Below are positions 8,748 through 16,735 of a stretch of DNA of 64,000 bases, piece after piece. Position 1 is the stretch's first letter, and the number at the start of each line of letters is the position of its first letter. The position numbers were made by a program, and so were the translations under genes. The notes below the pieces were generated by a model, which had not been told where the DNA came from, ran no database searches, and was given only the letters and a program-made list of their open reading frames with translations. The stretch covers positions 186,001 through 250,000 of the forward strand of contig NZ_JAINVF010000006.1 of assembly GCF_020400585.1 (NCBI RefSeq), written 5' to 3'. The DNA comes from Streptomyces sp. NK08204 (GTDB taxonomy: Bacteria; Actinomycetota; Actinomycetes; Streptomycetales; Streptomycetaceae).

Positions 8748-9527
8748 TCAGTGCACGGAGAACCCGCCGTCGACGAAGAGCGCCTGGCCGGTGACGTAGG
8801 CGGAGGCGCGGCTCGCCAGGAAGACCGCGGCGCCCGCGAAGTCCTCGGCCAGACCGTTGCGCCCGACCATGGTGCGCGCGGCGAGTGCCGCCACCTTCTC
8901 CGGGTCGGACGCCAGGCGCGCGTTGAGCGGCGTCATGACGAATCCCGGCACGAGCGTGTTGCAGGTGACGCCGTACGGCGACCATGCCTCGGCCTGTGAA
9001 CGGGCCAGTGACTCCAGCGCCCCCTTGGAGACGCCGTAGGCGCCGCTGTTGACGAACGCCCGGTGCGCCTGCTGGGAGGTGATGTGGATGATCCGCCCGA
9101 ATCCCCGTTCGGCCATACCGGGGCCGAACCGCTGTCCCAGCAGATGGGGTGCCTCCAGGTTCACCGCCATGGTGGCGTCCCACACGTCCTCGCCCAGCTC
9201 GCCCATCGGCGGACGCAGGTTGATCCCGGCGGCGTTGACGAGGATGTCGGGCTCTCCGAACGCGCCGGCGGCCCGCTCCGCCGCCGCGCGCACCCCGGCG
9301 CGCGTACCCAGGTCGGCGCTCACCCAGGCCGCCCGGCAGCCGTCCGCCGTCAACTCGTCGACCGTTTCCCGAAGTTCCGGCTCTCTGCGGGCCACGACCA
9401 CGACGCCGGCCCCCGCCCGCGCGAGAGCCCCGGCGATGGCCCGGCCGATGCCCGAACTGCCGCCGGTGACTACGGCCACCCGGCCGTCGAGTGAGAAGAG
9501 TTCGCTGAGGTACGTCCTGGATGTCAT
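8748..9527 (-). CDS. SDR family oxidoreductase (gluconate 5-dehydrogenase/FabG-like)
   Basis: The 259-residue product is a classical short-chain dehydrogenase: TGGSSGIG near residue 22, NAAG in VNAAGINLRPP, the catalytic pair in SGAYGVSKGALE (Tyr and Lys), and the C-terminal GQALFVDGGFSVH typical of gluconate 5-dehydrogenase/3-oxoacyl-ACP reductase-like enzymes. The substrate cannot be fixed. The gene has a -10 box six bases ahead of its ATG and no ribosome site, so a leaderless mRNA is likely. It lies upstream of the SRPBCC-MarR unit on the same strand, with 118 bases between. Confidence 0.9.
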   Translation of the reverse strand: MTSRTYLSELFSLDGRVAVVTGGSSGIGRAIAGALARAGAGVVVVARREPELRETVDELTADGCRAAWVSADLGTRAGVRAAAERAAGAFGEPDILVNAAGINLRPPMGELGEDVWDATMAVNLEAPHLLGQRFGPGMAERGFGRIIHITSQQAHRAFVNSGAYGVSKGALESLARSQAEAWSPYGVTCNTLVPGFVMTPLNARLASDPEKVAALAARTMVGRNGLAEDFAGAAVFLASRASAYVTGQALFVDGGFSVH

Positions 9528-9539
9528 GTCCGCACCCTA
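9528..9539 (-). promoter_or_regulatory. Leaderless -10 element of the SDR gene
   Basis: On the minus strand TAGGGT (9539-9534) is followed by six bases and the ATG at 9527. No ribosome site is present. The arrangement is the same as that of the kinase gene at 6743. Confidence 0.55.
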
Positions 9540-9681
9540 GGCCGCCCGCCCGTGGCCGGGGCAGCCCGGTGGTGTGGATCATCCCGCGACCCTGCGTCTA
9601 GAATAAGTGTTCGGCATCGCGTGCCGGTCACCGGCCGGGTGAGGCATGGAGGTGCTTGGACATGCCCCCTGGAGGCATTCC

Positions 9682-10071
9682 TTGTCAGTCGAGTTGAATC
9701 ACACGATCGTCCACTCCCGGGACAAGCGCGAATCCGCCGAGTTCTTCGCGGAACTGCTGGACCTGGAGATCGCGGGGGAGTGGGGGCCGTTCGTCGCGGT
9801 GTCCCTGAGCAACGGTGTGACGCTGGACTTCGCCACGATCCCCGAGGAGAAGATCACCCCGCAGCACTACGCCTTCCTGGTCTCCGAAGAGGAGTTCGAC
9901 GCGGCGTACACGCGGATCAAGGAGCGCGGCATCGAGCACTATGCCGACCCGCACATGCGGCACCCGAACGAGATCAACCACAACGACGGCGGTCGTGGCG
10001 TGTACTTCATGGACCCGGCGGGTCACGCCATGGAACTGATCACCGTGCCGTACGGCGGCTGGCCCGCCTGA
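9682..10071 (+). CDS. VOC family (glyoxalase/bleomycin-resistance fold) protein
   Basis: The 129-residue protein is a single vicinal-oxygen-chelate domain: LNHTIVHSRDKRESAEFFAE at the start, a central LVSEEEFDAAYTRIKERG and the metal-ligand region GVYFMDPAGHAMELIT. It may be a lyase, a dioxygenase or a binding protein; the family is too broad to say. The TTG at 9682 is chosen because GGAGG lies six bases upstream (9671-9675); an ATG at 9646 is in frame but lacks such a site. Its end overlaps the convergent regulator by 32 bases. Confidence 0.88.
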   Translation: MSVELNHTIVHSRDKRESAEFFAELLDLEIAGEWGPFVAVSLSNGVTLDFATIPEEKITPQHYAFLVSEEEFDAAYTRIKERGIEHYADPHMRHPNEINHNDGGRGVYFMDPAGHAMELITVPYGGWPA

Positions 10072-10777
10072 GCCCTGATCCCGCACCGTCGCCACCCGGC
10101 TTCTCGTCCGTCTCCCGCGCTGCCGCGAGGTAGTTGTAGGCCGAGGCCCGTGAGATGCCGAGCCGGGTGGCGACCTGCTGGACCGCGCCGCGCACGGCGA
10201 ACACACCACGCCGGTCGAGGTCCCGGAACAGCTCCAGCCGTTCGTCCCGGCCGAGGTGGGCCCAGGTCCTGGCGCCGCTCAGCTCGCGGGCGTCGACGAT
10301 CGCGGCCACGACGGCGCCCACGTCGTCCCCGAACGTCGTGGTGGGCAGGGCGGCCGGGGATCCGGTGATCCCCGCCAACTCGCCCACCAGCGTGTGCACT
10401 TGGCTGATGGCGGTCACGTCGAGATTGACGCACAGGGCACCGAACACCGTCCCCCGGGAATCCCGCAGCAGCATGGTGGAGGCCTTGACCAGCCTCCCGT
10501 CCCGGGTGCGGGTGAGGTAGTTCAGCTCGTCGCCCGCCTCGTCGCCGCGCGCCAGCAGTCGCATGCCGATCTCGCTCATCGACCCGCCCACGCCGCGGCC
10601 GGTGACCGACCCGGCGAGCGCGACGATCGAGTTCTCCGGCCGCCGGAAGTCGTGGATCACCACCTCGCAGCAGGAGCCGAAGGTCGCGGCGATTCCGTCG
10701 ATCACCGGCATGAGTGCGGCGATGACTGCATCCTGCTCGGCGCTCCGGGCCGGCGCCCCCACCTGTGCGTCCGCCAT
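10040..10777 (-). CDS. YheO-type PAS and helix-turn-helix regulator (DauR-like)
   Basis: The product (about 245 residues from the ATG at 10777) has an N-terminal YheO-like PAS domain (FGSCCEVVIHDFRRPENSIV, then SRGTVFGALCVNLDVTAI) and a C-terminal helix-turn-helix (VQQVATRLGISRASAYNYL). Relatives such as DauR control amino-acid catabolic genes. The start at 10777 has GAGGAAG upstream. It is divergent from the PLP-dependent ammonia-lyase gene, across a 184-base region holding three tandem repeats and an inverted repeat, so it is the obvious candidate regulator of that gene. Confidence 0.88.
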   Translation of the reverse strand: MADAQVGAPARSAEQDAVIAALMPVIDGIAATFGSCCEVVIHDFRRPENSIVALAGSVTGRGVGGSMSEIGMRLLARGDEAGDELNYLTRTRDGRLVKASTMLLRDSRGTVFGALCVNLDVTAISQVHTLVGELAGITGSPAALPTTTFGDDVGAVVAAIVDARELSGARTWAHLGRDERLELFRDLDRRGVFAVRGAVQQVATRLGISRASAYNYLAAARETDEKPGGDGAGSGLRRASRRTAR

Positions 10778-10805
10778 GCGCTCACTTCCTCTTCGGTGGC
10801 CCGGC

Positions 10806-10873
10806 CACGGCATCCGGGGCTGCTCGGTCACGGGATCCGGGTTGCCCGGTCACGGCATCCGGGGCTGCTCGGT
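10806..10873. repeat. Three tandem copies of a 22-23-base unit
   Basis: Three head-to-tail copies (10806-10828, 10829-10850, 10851-10873) of a unit beginning CACGGCATCCGGGG lie between the YheO-type regulator and the ammonia-lyase. The outer two are identical over 23 bases; the middle one is diverged and one base shorter. They may be iterated protein-binding sites about two helical turns apart. Confidence 0.75.
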
Positions 10874-10902
10874 CGCGGAGAACCCCGATCTCTGGACTTC
10901 TC

Positions 10903-10917
10903 GTCTACATGTTAGAC
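10903..10917. promoter_or_regulatory. Inverted repeat upstream of the ammonia-lyase gene
   Basis: GTCTA (10903-10907) and TAGAC (10913-10917) form perfect arms around CATGT, in an AT-rich patch 45 bases before the ATG at 10962. It is suited to be an operator or to overlap the promoter. The binding protein is unknown; the divergent YheO-type regulator is the first candidate. Confidence 0.45.
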
Positions 10918-10961
10918 AATGATTCCAGATCCCGGTGGGTGTCTCAGAACGGAGAACGCAC

Positions 10962-11930
10962 ATGCCCGACCGTCAGCCCGTCACGCTGCAAGACGTCCAG
11001 GAGGCCGCGGAGCGGATCAAGGGCGTCGCCCACCGCACCCCGGTCCTGCGTTCGCGCACCCTGGACGAACTCGTCGGCGCCGAGGTGCACATCAAGTGCG
11101 AGAACCTGCAGCGCATGGGTGCCTTCAAGTTCCGCGGCGCCTACCACGCCGCCTCCCGGCTGTCCGCCGGGCAACTGGCCAAGGGCATCGCCGCCTACTC
11201 CTCCGGCAATCACGCGCAGGCCGTCGCCCTCGCCGCACGGGAACTGAGCACCACCGCCGTGATCGTGATGCCGCAGGACGCCCCGCGCTCGAAGCTGGAG
11301 GCGACCGTCGGCTACGGCGCCGAGATCGTCACCTACGACCGCTACACGGGCGACCGGGCCGCGATCGCCGAGGCGCTCGCCGCCGAACGGGGGCTCACCC
11401 TGATCCCGCCGTACGAGCATCCGCATGTCATCGCCGGGCAGGGCACCGCCGCACTCGAACTCATCGAGGAAGCAGGACAGTTGGACGCGCTGGTCGTGCC
11501 CGTCGGAGGCGGTGGGCTGGCCGCGGGCAGTGCGGTCGCCGCCAAGGGGCTGCTGCCGGACATCCGTGTCGTGGGTGTCGAACCGGAAGCCGGGGACGAC
11601 ACCAAGAGGTCCCTGGACGCGGGCCACCGGGTGTCGATCCCCGTACCCCGCACCATCGCCGACGGCCAGGCCCTGGACACCCCCGGAGAGCTGACCTTCT
11701 CCATCAACAGGCGCTTGCTGGACGGGATCTCCCTCGTCAGCGACGACCAGATCAGGGAGGCGATGCGGTTCGCCTTCGAACGGCTGAAGACGGTCCTGGA
11801 GCCGAGTGGCGCCAGCGCCCTGGCCGCCCTGCTGGCCCACCGCGTCGATCCTCTCCCGCGCCGTGTCGGCGTGATCCTTTCCGGCGGAAACGTGAGCGCC
11901 GAGCGGTTCGCCCAGATCATGGCCGGCTGA
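10962..11930 (+). CDS. PLP-dependent threonine/serine dehydratase-like ammonia-lyase
   Basis: The 322-residue enzyme is a fold-type II PLP enzyme. The cofactor lysine is Lys56 in GAFKFRGA; the substrate loop is SSGNHAQA, and the phosphate-binding glycine loop is VGGGGLAAG. It has no C-terminal ACT domain, which fits catabolic threonine dehydratase, serine racemase and threo-3-hydroxyaspartate ammonia-lyase rather than biosynthetic IlvA. The product would be an alpha-keto acid plus ammonia. The ATG at 10962 follows GGAGA. The divergent YheO/DauR-type regulator supports a catabolic, substrate-induced role. Confidence 0.9.
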   Translation: MPDRQPVTLQDVQEAAERIKGVAHRTPVLRSRTLDELVGAEVHIKCENLQRMGAFKFRGAYHAASRLSAGQLAKGIAAYSSGNHAQAVALAARELSTTAVIVMPQDAPRSKLEATVGYGAEIVTYDRYTGDRAAIAEALAAERGLTLIPPYEHPHVIAGQGTAALELIEEAGQLDALVVPVGGGGLAAGSAVAAKGLLPDIRVVGVEPEAGDDTKRSLDAGHRVSIPVPRTIADGQALDTPGELTFSINRRLLDGISLVSDDQIREAMRFAFERLKTVLEPSGASALAALLAHRVDPLPRRVGVILSGGNVSAERFAQIMAG

Positions 11931-12214
11931 CGATTCACGGGCGGCGGGCGCGGCTTCCCGGCCGGCCCCCCGCCGGCATCGCGCTGCACCCATGTCACCT
12001 CCCCGAACCGGCGACTCTGGCGGCCGGCCGACGGGTGGGAGTCCGCCACCGCGACGGCGCGGCGCCCTGTGCCCGCGCCGGACGCACCGTCCGGTCCCGG
12101 ACCTCCCGCCGATTCGCGCGCATGTCCCCGATCCCAACGGGTACGCGAGGCGGGAGCACCTGGGCGGACCCCCGTCCGGGTGACCGTACGAACGCAGCGA
12201 CCTGGGGATCTGCC

Positions 12215-12607
12215 ATGGAGACACCCGCACACGACGACCTTCCGACGCCGGCCTCGCAGGCGCTGGACGCGTTGGCCGCGAACGCCGAGGACGAGGCCGC
12301 CCTGGACACCCTCGCGCACAGTGACGTACTGGTCCCGGTGCCGGACGACGCGATCGACGACGCCGACTCCTCGACGCTCGCCCTGCCCGTTCTCGAACAG
12401 CCCGGCGGGGATCTGGTCGTCCCCGTCTTCACCACGGAAGGCGCGATGACCGAGCTGCTCCCGTTCGTCTCGCGCTACCGCCTGGTGCCGCTCGGCGCGC
12501 TCGCCTCGCAGTGGCCCGAAGAGGACCTTTCGCTCACCATCGACGGCAGTTCCGCACACGGGCTGACGCTCACCTCGCAGGGGGTGCGCACACTCCTCGC
12601 ACGCTGA
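12215..12607 (+). CDS. SseB family protein
   Basis: The 130-residue acidic protein matches the SseB family: an N-terminal helical part and the motif LVVPVFTTEGAMTELLPF followed by PLGALASQWPEEDLSLTID. SseB-like domains are common in actinobacteria, often near secretion or enhanced-serine-sensitivity genes, but their role is unclear. The ATG at 12215 is chosen because the family begins close to it; the frame is open far upstream with no protein-like sequence. No operon partner is evident. Confidence 0.8.
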   Translation: METPAHDDLPTPASQALDALAANAEDEAALDTLAHSDVLVPVPDDAIDDADSSTLALPVLEQPGGDLVVPVFTTEGAMTELLPFVSRYRLVPLGALASQWPEEDLSLTIDGSSAHGLTLTSQGVRTLLAR

Positions 12608-12724
12608 CCCGTCGGCCCGTCGTGCGGCCGGACGACGGGGCACGCCGGGGCACGGTGAGGGACGAGCGGCGCCGGTCTGCGCCCGTTCCGTCCGCAACGC
12701 GCGGCCCTGTCCAGGCCCGCGGGA

Positions 12725-12736
12725 CAGAATGGGCCC
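12725..12736 (+). promoter_or_regulatory. Possible leaderless -10 element of the channel-like gene
   Basis: CAGAAT (12725-12730), one base off TANNNT, stands six bases before the ATG at 12737. No ribosome site is seen. It is the weakest of the leaderless candidates in this window. Confidence 0.3.
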
Positions 12737-13849
12737 ATGAAATGGATCTCCGGCGCGGCGGGGGCACTGGTCCTCCTGCTGGTCCTGCGCAGCATCGTGC
12801 GCACCCTCGTGGTGCCCCGGGGCCTGTACTCCGGGCTGGTGTACCGGCTGTGGTGGGGCCTGCGCAGGGTGCTGTGCATCGCCGCGAGCCGGGGCGGCTA
12901 CCCGGCCATCGACCGCGCGCAGACCTGGCTCGCCCCGCTCATGCTGATCGGCATGCTCGCGTTCTGGCTCGGCGGGGCCTTCGCCGGCTTCGGACTGGTG
13001 CTCCACGCGGTGTCCCCGCTGTCCTGGAGCACCGCGTTCCGGGAGGCCGGCTCCAGCCTCTTCACCCTCGGCTTCGCCGGCGGCGGCCGGCTGCGCCTGT
13101 CCGCGCTCGACTTCGCGGCCGCGGCCACCGGCCCCGTCGTCATCGCCCTGCAGATCGCCTACCTGCCCACGCTCTACGCCGCGTACAACCGGCGCGAGCT
13201 GGAGGTCACCCTGCTCCAGTCCCGGGCCGGCGAGCCCGCCTGGGGCCCGGAGATCCTCGCCCGGCAGTGGCTGGTCGACACCGAGACCGCGCTGCCCGAT
13301 CTGTACCGCGCCTGGGAGCGGCTCGCCGCTGACATGGGAGAGAGCCACGCCACGTACCCGGTCCTGCTGGCGTTCCGCTCCCCCCGCCCCTACCGCAGCT
13401 GGCTGGTCGGTCTGGTCGCCGTCATGGACGCGGCGGCCCTGCAGCTCGCGCTCAACCCGCGCACCGCCCCGCCGGAGGCCCGGCTGGTGCTGCGCGCCGG
13501 GTTCACCGCCCTGCGCGACATCGCCCTCTCCGTGCGCGCCCCCGCCGACAGCGACCCGGCCCCGGACACCCCGATCCAGCTGACCTTCGACGAGTTCGAG
13601 GCCGCCGTGAGGATGCTGGAGACAACCGGGTTCCGGGCCGAACGCGGCACCAAGGAGGCCTGGCCGCACTTCCACGGCTGGCGGGTCAACTACGAGGCCG
13701 TCGCCTACGAGCTGTGCCGCCGCTGCGACGCCGTACCCGCCCTGTGGACCGGGCCCCGCGACTTCCCCGGCGAGTCCATCCCGCCCCTGCGCCCCGTGGA
13801 CCGGCGACCCGGCCAAGGTCGGCCGGAACTGCCCCCCACCGCCGGGTAG
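12737..13849 (+). CDS. Ion-channel-like (two-TM/pore-loop) membrane protein
   Basis: The 370-residue protein has an N-terminal helix (residues about 5-25), two more membrane helices flanking a re-entrant-looking segment, and a 200-residue cytoplasmic domain. The segment GSSLFTLGFAGG (near residues 105-117) followed by a helix and YLPTLYAAYNRREL resembles bacterial potassium-channel-like proteins, in which TLGFGD precedes a YLP(V/T)LYQAF-like helix. Here the Gly-Asp of the filter is Ala-Gly, so selective potassium conduction is doubtful. It could be a channel-derived sensor. It stands alone, 58 bases before pqqB. Confidence 0.75.
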   Translation: MKWISGAAGALVLLLVLRSIVRTLVVPRGLYSGLVYRLWWGLRRVLCIAASRGGYPAIDRAQTWLAPLMLIGMLAFWLGGAFAGFGLVLHAVSPLSWSTAFREAGSSLFTLGFAGGGRLRLSALDFAAAATGPVVIALQIAYLPTLYAAYNRRELEVTLLQSRAGEPAWGPEILARQWLVDTETALPDLYRAWERLAADMGESHATYPVLLAFRSPRPYRSWLVGLVAVMDAAALQLALNPRTAPPEARLVLRAGFTALRDIALSVRAPADSDPAPDTPIQLTFDEFEAAVRMLETTGFRAERGTKEAWPHFHGWRVNYEAVAYELCRRCDAVPALWTGPRDFPGESIPPLRPVDRRPGQGRPELPPTAG

Positions 13850-13906
13850 TCATCCACCCGGGGAGGGAAGATCCCAGCGGAGACCGCCGATCGAGCGAAA
13901 GGTCCG

Positions 13907-14803
13907 ATGGCCGTGAGGGTCGTCCTGCTGGGCACCGCCGCCGGGGGCGGCTTCCCGCAGTGGAACTGCGGCTGCGTACAGTGCGCCGCCGCCCGGGACG
14001 GCAAGCTGCCCTCCCGAACCCAGGAGTGCGCCGCCGTCACCGGCAACGGCCGCGACTGGTGGCTGCTGAACGCCTCGCCCGACCTGCGGGCCCAGCTCAC
14101 CGCCACCCCCGCCCTGTGGCCCGGCCCGGCGCCCGGGGCCACCCCGCTGCGCGGTGTGCTGCTCACCGACGCCGAGCCGGACCATGTCGCCGGCCTGAGC
14201 ACGCTGCGCGGGGCCGAGGGCCTGAAGGCCTACGCGGCGCCACCGGTCCGCGCCGTACTCACCCCCATGCGCGCCGCCCTGGACCGGTACGCCCCCTGGG
14301 AGTGGGCCGACAGCCTGGCCGACGGCGGGTTCGTGCTGGCCGGCGGCCTGGTCGTGACGGCTCACCCGGTGGACAGCAGGATCCCGAGGCGCGTGCCGGT
14401 GCAGACGCCCGCGTCCGGCGGCCCCTGGGTGACGGCGTACCGCGTCGAGGACCTGGCGACCGGCGGAGTGCTGGTGTACGCGCCGAGCGTCGGCGCGTGG
14501 AGCCCCGTTCTGGACGAACTGTGCTCCGGGGCCGACTGCGTGCTGCTGGACGGCACCTTCTTCACGGCCGACGAGACGGGCCCGGCGGCGCGGCCCGGCG
14601 GCGCACCGGCATTCGCGGAACATCTTCCGGTCACCGGCCCCCAGGGCTCACTGGAGGCCCTGGCCCGCCATCTCGGCCCACGCCGGATCTACACCCACCT
14701 CGGCAGCACCAACCCCCTGCTCGACCCCGCCTCACCGGCGCGCGCGCAGGTGGCCGAGCGGGGGGTCGAGGTGCTGCCGGACGGGGCCGAGCTGACGCTC
14801 TAG
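13907..14803 (+). CDS. pqqB: PqqB-like metallo-beta-lactamase-fold protein, without other pqq genes
   Basis: The 298-residue product carries the PqqB hallmarks: LGTAAGGGFPQWNCGC near the N-terminus with the CxCxxC zinc-binding cysteines, and the degenerate metal motif TDAEPDHVAGL in place of HxHxDH. PqqB acts in pyrroloquinoline quinone synthesis, probably as a hydroxylase, or in export of the product. No pqqA, C, D or E is present in the window, which is unusual. The ATG has AAAGG upstream. It overlaps the convergent MarR gene by four bases. A divergent MBL-fold hydrolase is an alternative. Confidence 0.88.
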   Translation: MAVRVVLLGTAAGGGFPQWNCGCVQCAAARDGKLPSRTQECAAVTGNGRDWWLLNASPDLRAQLTATPALWPGPAPGATPLRGVLLTDAEPDHVAGLSTLRGAEGLKAYAAPPVRAVLTPMRAALDRYAPWEWADSLADGGFVLAGGLVVTAHPVDSRIPRRVPVQTPASGGPWVTAYRVEDLATGGVLVYAPSVGAWSPVLDELCSGADCVLLDGTFFTADETGPAARPGGAPAFAEHLPVTGPQGSLEALARHLGPRRIYTHLGSTNPLLDPASPARAQVAERGVEVLPDGAELTL

Positions 14804-15198
14804 CGGTCCTGCCCGGCCAGCATGCGCTCCAGCACCGCCCGCTGCAGCGGCAGCACCTCGGCGTGCAGCCGGCGGCCCTTGGGGGTGAGCGCGACCCACA
14901 CCCCGCGCCGGTCCTCCGCGCACACCGAGCGCTCGACGAGGCCGTCCTTCTCCAGCCGTCCGATCAGCCGGGACAGGGCGCTCTGGCTCAGATGGACCTG
15001 GCCGACCAGATTCTGCACCCGGCAGTGGTCACCCTCCTCGGGCGACTCGGCGGCCAGGATGTCGAGCACCTCGAAGTCGCTCGCGCCCAGCCCGTGCGGG
15101 TGCAGCGCGCGGTCGATCTCGCACATCGTGCGCGCGTGCACCGCCAGGATGTCCCGCCACCGTTCTTCGAGCCGGGCGTCGGCCGTCTTGACTGCCAT
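14800..15198 (-). CDS. MarR family transcriptional regulator
   Basis: The 132-residue product has the winged-helix core LVGQVHLSQSALSRLIGRLE followed by the wing motif ERSVCAEDRRGVWVALTPKG, with a cysteine in the wing (VCAEDRRG) and another earlier (DHCRVQN). The start has no ribosome site, but TACGGT lies six bases upstream of the ATG, indicating a leaderless transcript. An imperfect inverted repeat at 15229-15242 overlaps where the -35 box should be. It faces the VOC gene at 15271, which is on the same strand upstream. Confidence 0.92.
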   Translation of the reverse strand: MAVKTADARLEERWRDILAVHARTMCEIDRALHPHGLGASDFEVLDILAAESPEEGDHCRVQNLVGQVHLSQSALSRLIGRLEKDGLVERSVCAEDRRGVWVALTPKGRRLHAEVLPLQRAVLERMLAGQDR

Positions 15199-15210
15199 AC
15201 CCGCACCGTA
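15199..15210 (-). promoter_or_regulatory. Leaderless -10 element of the MarR gene
   Basis: On the minus strand TACGGT (15210-15205) is followed by GCGGGT and the ATG at 15198, the TANNNT-N6-ATG pattern again. Confidence 0.5.
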
Positions 15211-15228
15211 GCACCGATCGGGCCATTC

Positions 15229-15242
15229 GTTGAGAGTGCAAC
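15229..15242. promoter_or_regulatory. Possible MarR operator overlapping the -35 region
   Basis: GTTG (15229-15232) and CAAC (15239-15242) flank AGAGTG, forming a TTG-N-CAA type dyad of the kind seen at MarR sites. It lies 31 bases upstream of the MarR start and would cover the -35 box. Confidence 0.35.
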
Positions 15243-15270
15243 TAGTCTGGTGCGAGCAGTCGCCCGGGGC

Positions 15271-15621
15271 TCAGGAGACCGGGTCCTGGAGCAGCCCGAT
15301 CAGGTTGCCGTCGGGGTCCTGCACCGAGGCGATCAGGCGGCCGTTGCCGACGTCCCGGACGTCCTGGAGCAGCTCGGCGCCCCCCTCCACCAGGGCCGCC
15401 AGCCGCTCCCGCAGGTCGGTGACGTGCCAGAACGGCACCGGCCCGGTCAGACCCTGCGCGTGCCCGTGGGGGTCGAGTCCGACGTCCTGCCCGGCGGCCT
15501 TGAAACCGATGTAGTACGGCTCGTCGACGAACGGCTCGACCCCCAGCAGCGCGGTGAACAGGGCCTTCGCCCGGGCCGGATCCTTGACCGGGTAGATGAT
15601 CGTCTGCAGGCCGGCGGTCAT
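15271..15621 (-). CDS. VOC family (glyoxalase-like) protein
   Basis: The 116-residue protein is a single VOC domain: LQTIIYPVKDPARAKALFTA, then GPVPFWHVTDLRERLAALVE and the C-terminal ASVQDPDGNLIGLLQDP. The sequence IIYPVKD is typical of members annotated as glyoxalase or bleomycin-resistance-like; the substrate is unknown. The ATG at 15621 is preferred to the in-frame GTG at 15630 because AAGGAG sits eight bases before the ATG but almost touches the GTG. The MarR gene downstream on the same strand could regulate it. Confidence 0.88.
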   Translation of the reverse strand: MTAGLQTIIYPVKDPARAKALFTALLGVEPFVDEPYYIGFKAAGQDVGLDPHGHAQGLTGPVPFWHVTDLRERLAALVEGGAELLQDVRDVGNGRLIASVQDPDGNLIGLLQDPVS

Positions 15622-15797
15622 GACACTCACTCCTTCGTGACACGGGGACGACGGGGCTCCGTCGGTGCTCTCACGCTAGGACGGGCGAACCCGCCGCCGC
15701 TTCTTCGATCCTGACCGGTTGCGGTGACGGGCCACGTCTCCTGCCCGTCCCGTTTGCTGTGCTCGACCTTCCGATCCTGTTTGTCTCCTTCTGGCCC

Positions 15798-15972
15798 TAC
15801 TCGCTGTGCGGCACCTCTGCGACGGTCAGGCGGGCCGCGCGCCTCGCGGGGACGAGCGCGCCGGCCACCGCGATCGCCAGCCCGGCCAGGGCCGGGCCCG
15901 CCGGCTCCGGGAGGTGCCAGACGTCCGTCATGGACGACGGCAGGGTGATGTCGGTCGCAGCCGCCCGGGCAT
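15798..15972 (-). pseudogene. C-terminal remnant of an FtsX-type ABC transporter permease
   Basis: On the minus strand the frame ending at the TAG (15800-15798) reads WHLPEPAGPALAGLAIAVAG, then ALVPARRAARLTVAEV. This is the last transmembrane helix and the conserved ARRAARL tail of MacB/FtsX-like permeases. Nothing of the remaining several hundred residues is present; the frame reaches the junction with the GH42 remnant at about 15970. It is a decayed 3' fragment left by deletion or rearrangement. Confidence 0.7.
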
Positions 15973-16434
15973 GCCGGTGACGACCAACTTCATGACCGCC
16001 CTCAGCCAGTGCGACTCGATGGACTACTGGGGCCTGGGGCCTGGGGCCGCGAGGTCGACCTCGTCACCAACGACCAGTAGGAGTTCTCGCCGCTGCTGAA
16101 GGACGAGCGGGTCCGCCTGACCGGGCCGGACGGCGCCGAGCTGACCGGCGAGGTGGGGGCCGAGTTCGTGGCGCCGCGCGGCGCCGAGAGCGTGGGGACG
16201 TACGCCGACGGGCTCACCGCGGGCCGCCCGGCCGTCACCCGGCACACCCACGGCGAGGGCACCGTGCGCCGCGCCGACGAGTCGGGCACCTTCCTCTTCG
16301 CGATCAACCACACCGCCGCCGACGCCGAGGTGCCGCTGGACGGGCCCGGTACCGAACTGCTGACGGGTGGGCGCGCCGCGGGCTGTCTGGCGGTCCCGGC
16401 GGGGGCCGTGCGGGTCGTACGACTCGACGGCTGA
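15966..16434 (+). pseudogene. Remnant of a GH42 beta-galactosidase
   Basis: The stretch starts with PGMPVTTNFMT and MDYWG, a GH42 catalytic-domain segment. The frame then shifts near 16040 and reads WGREVDLVTNDQ to a TAG at 16078-16080. The same frame continues as EFSPLLKDERVRLTG and the C-terminal domain GAEFVAPRGAESVG to a normal stop at 16434. The N-terminal catalytic half and a large internal part (including the trimerisation domain) are missing. It therefore has one frameshift, one in-frame stop and large deletions, and cannot encode an active enzyme. Confidence 0.75.
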
Positions 16435-16735
16435 GCCGGCTCCCCTCCGTCCGTGCGAGCCATGACAGCCGCGGGCGGAGGGGTTCTCGTTTCTCCTCCG
16501 CGCCACTGGCGGATCCCCCGCGCCCCCGCGACCGGCGCGGCGAGATCCACTCGCCGAAGTGGCCCGGATGTGCGAGAAGGGCTGGTGAACACTCCACGGA
16601 GCTCCCGCTCCTCCACGAGCGCCCGCGCCTGCGAGAGCGGGGGCGCACGGCGGTACCCTGGTTCCCGGCCGTGATCATCCGTCGATGATCCGCCGATCAC
16701 CCGTCGGGGCAGGGCCGAACAGGAGACGTACGAGC
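16435..16735. other. Intergenic region before the fluoride-exporter operon
   Basis: The 301-base gap between the GH42 remnant and crcB holds no gene. I looked for the crcB fluoride riboswitch motif and did not find it. No clear promoter was identified. Confidence 0.4.

Noticed and set aside
10806..10873. Possible CRISPR-like array
   Set aside because: Units are directly adjacent without spacers and there are only three; no cas genes are present.
11342..13816. An 824-codon minus-strand frame opposite the ammonia-lyase, SseB and channel-like genes
   Set aside because: Both ends are antisense to well-supported genes and the residues are low-complexity.
16435..16735. Possible fluoride riboswitch before crcB
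   Set aside because: The conserved GGNGAUG-type core and pseudoknot partners were not found by eye.
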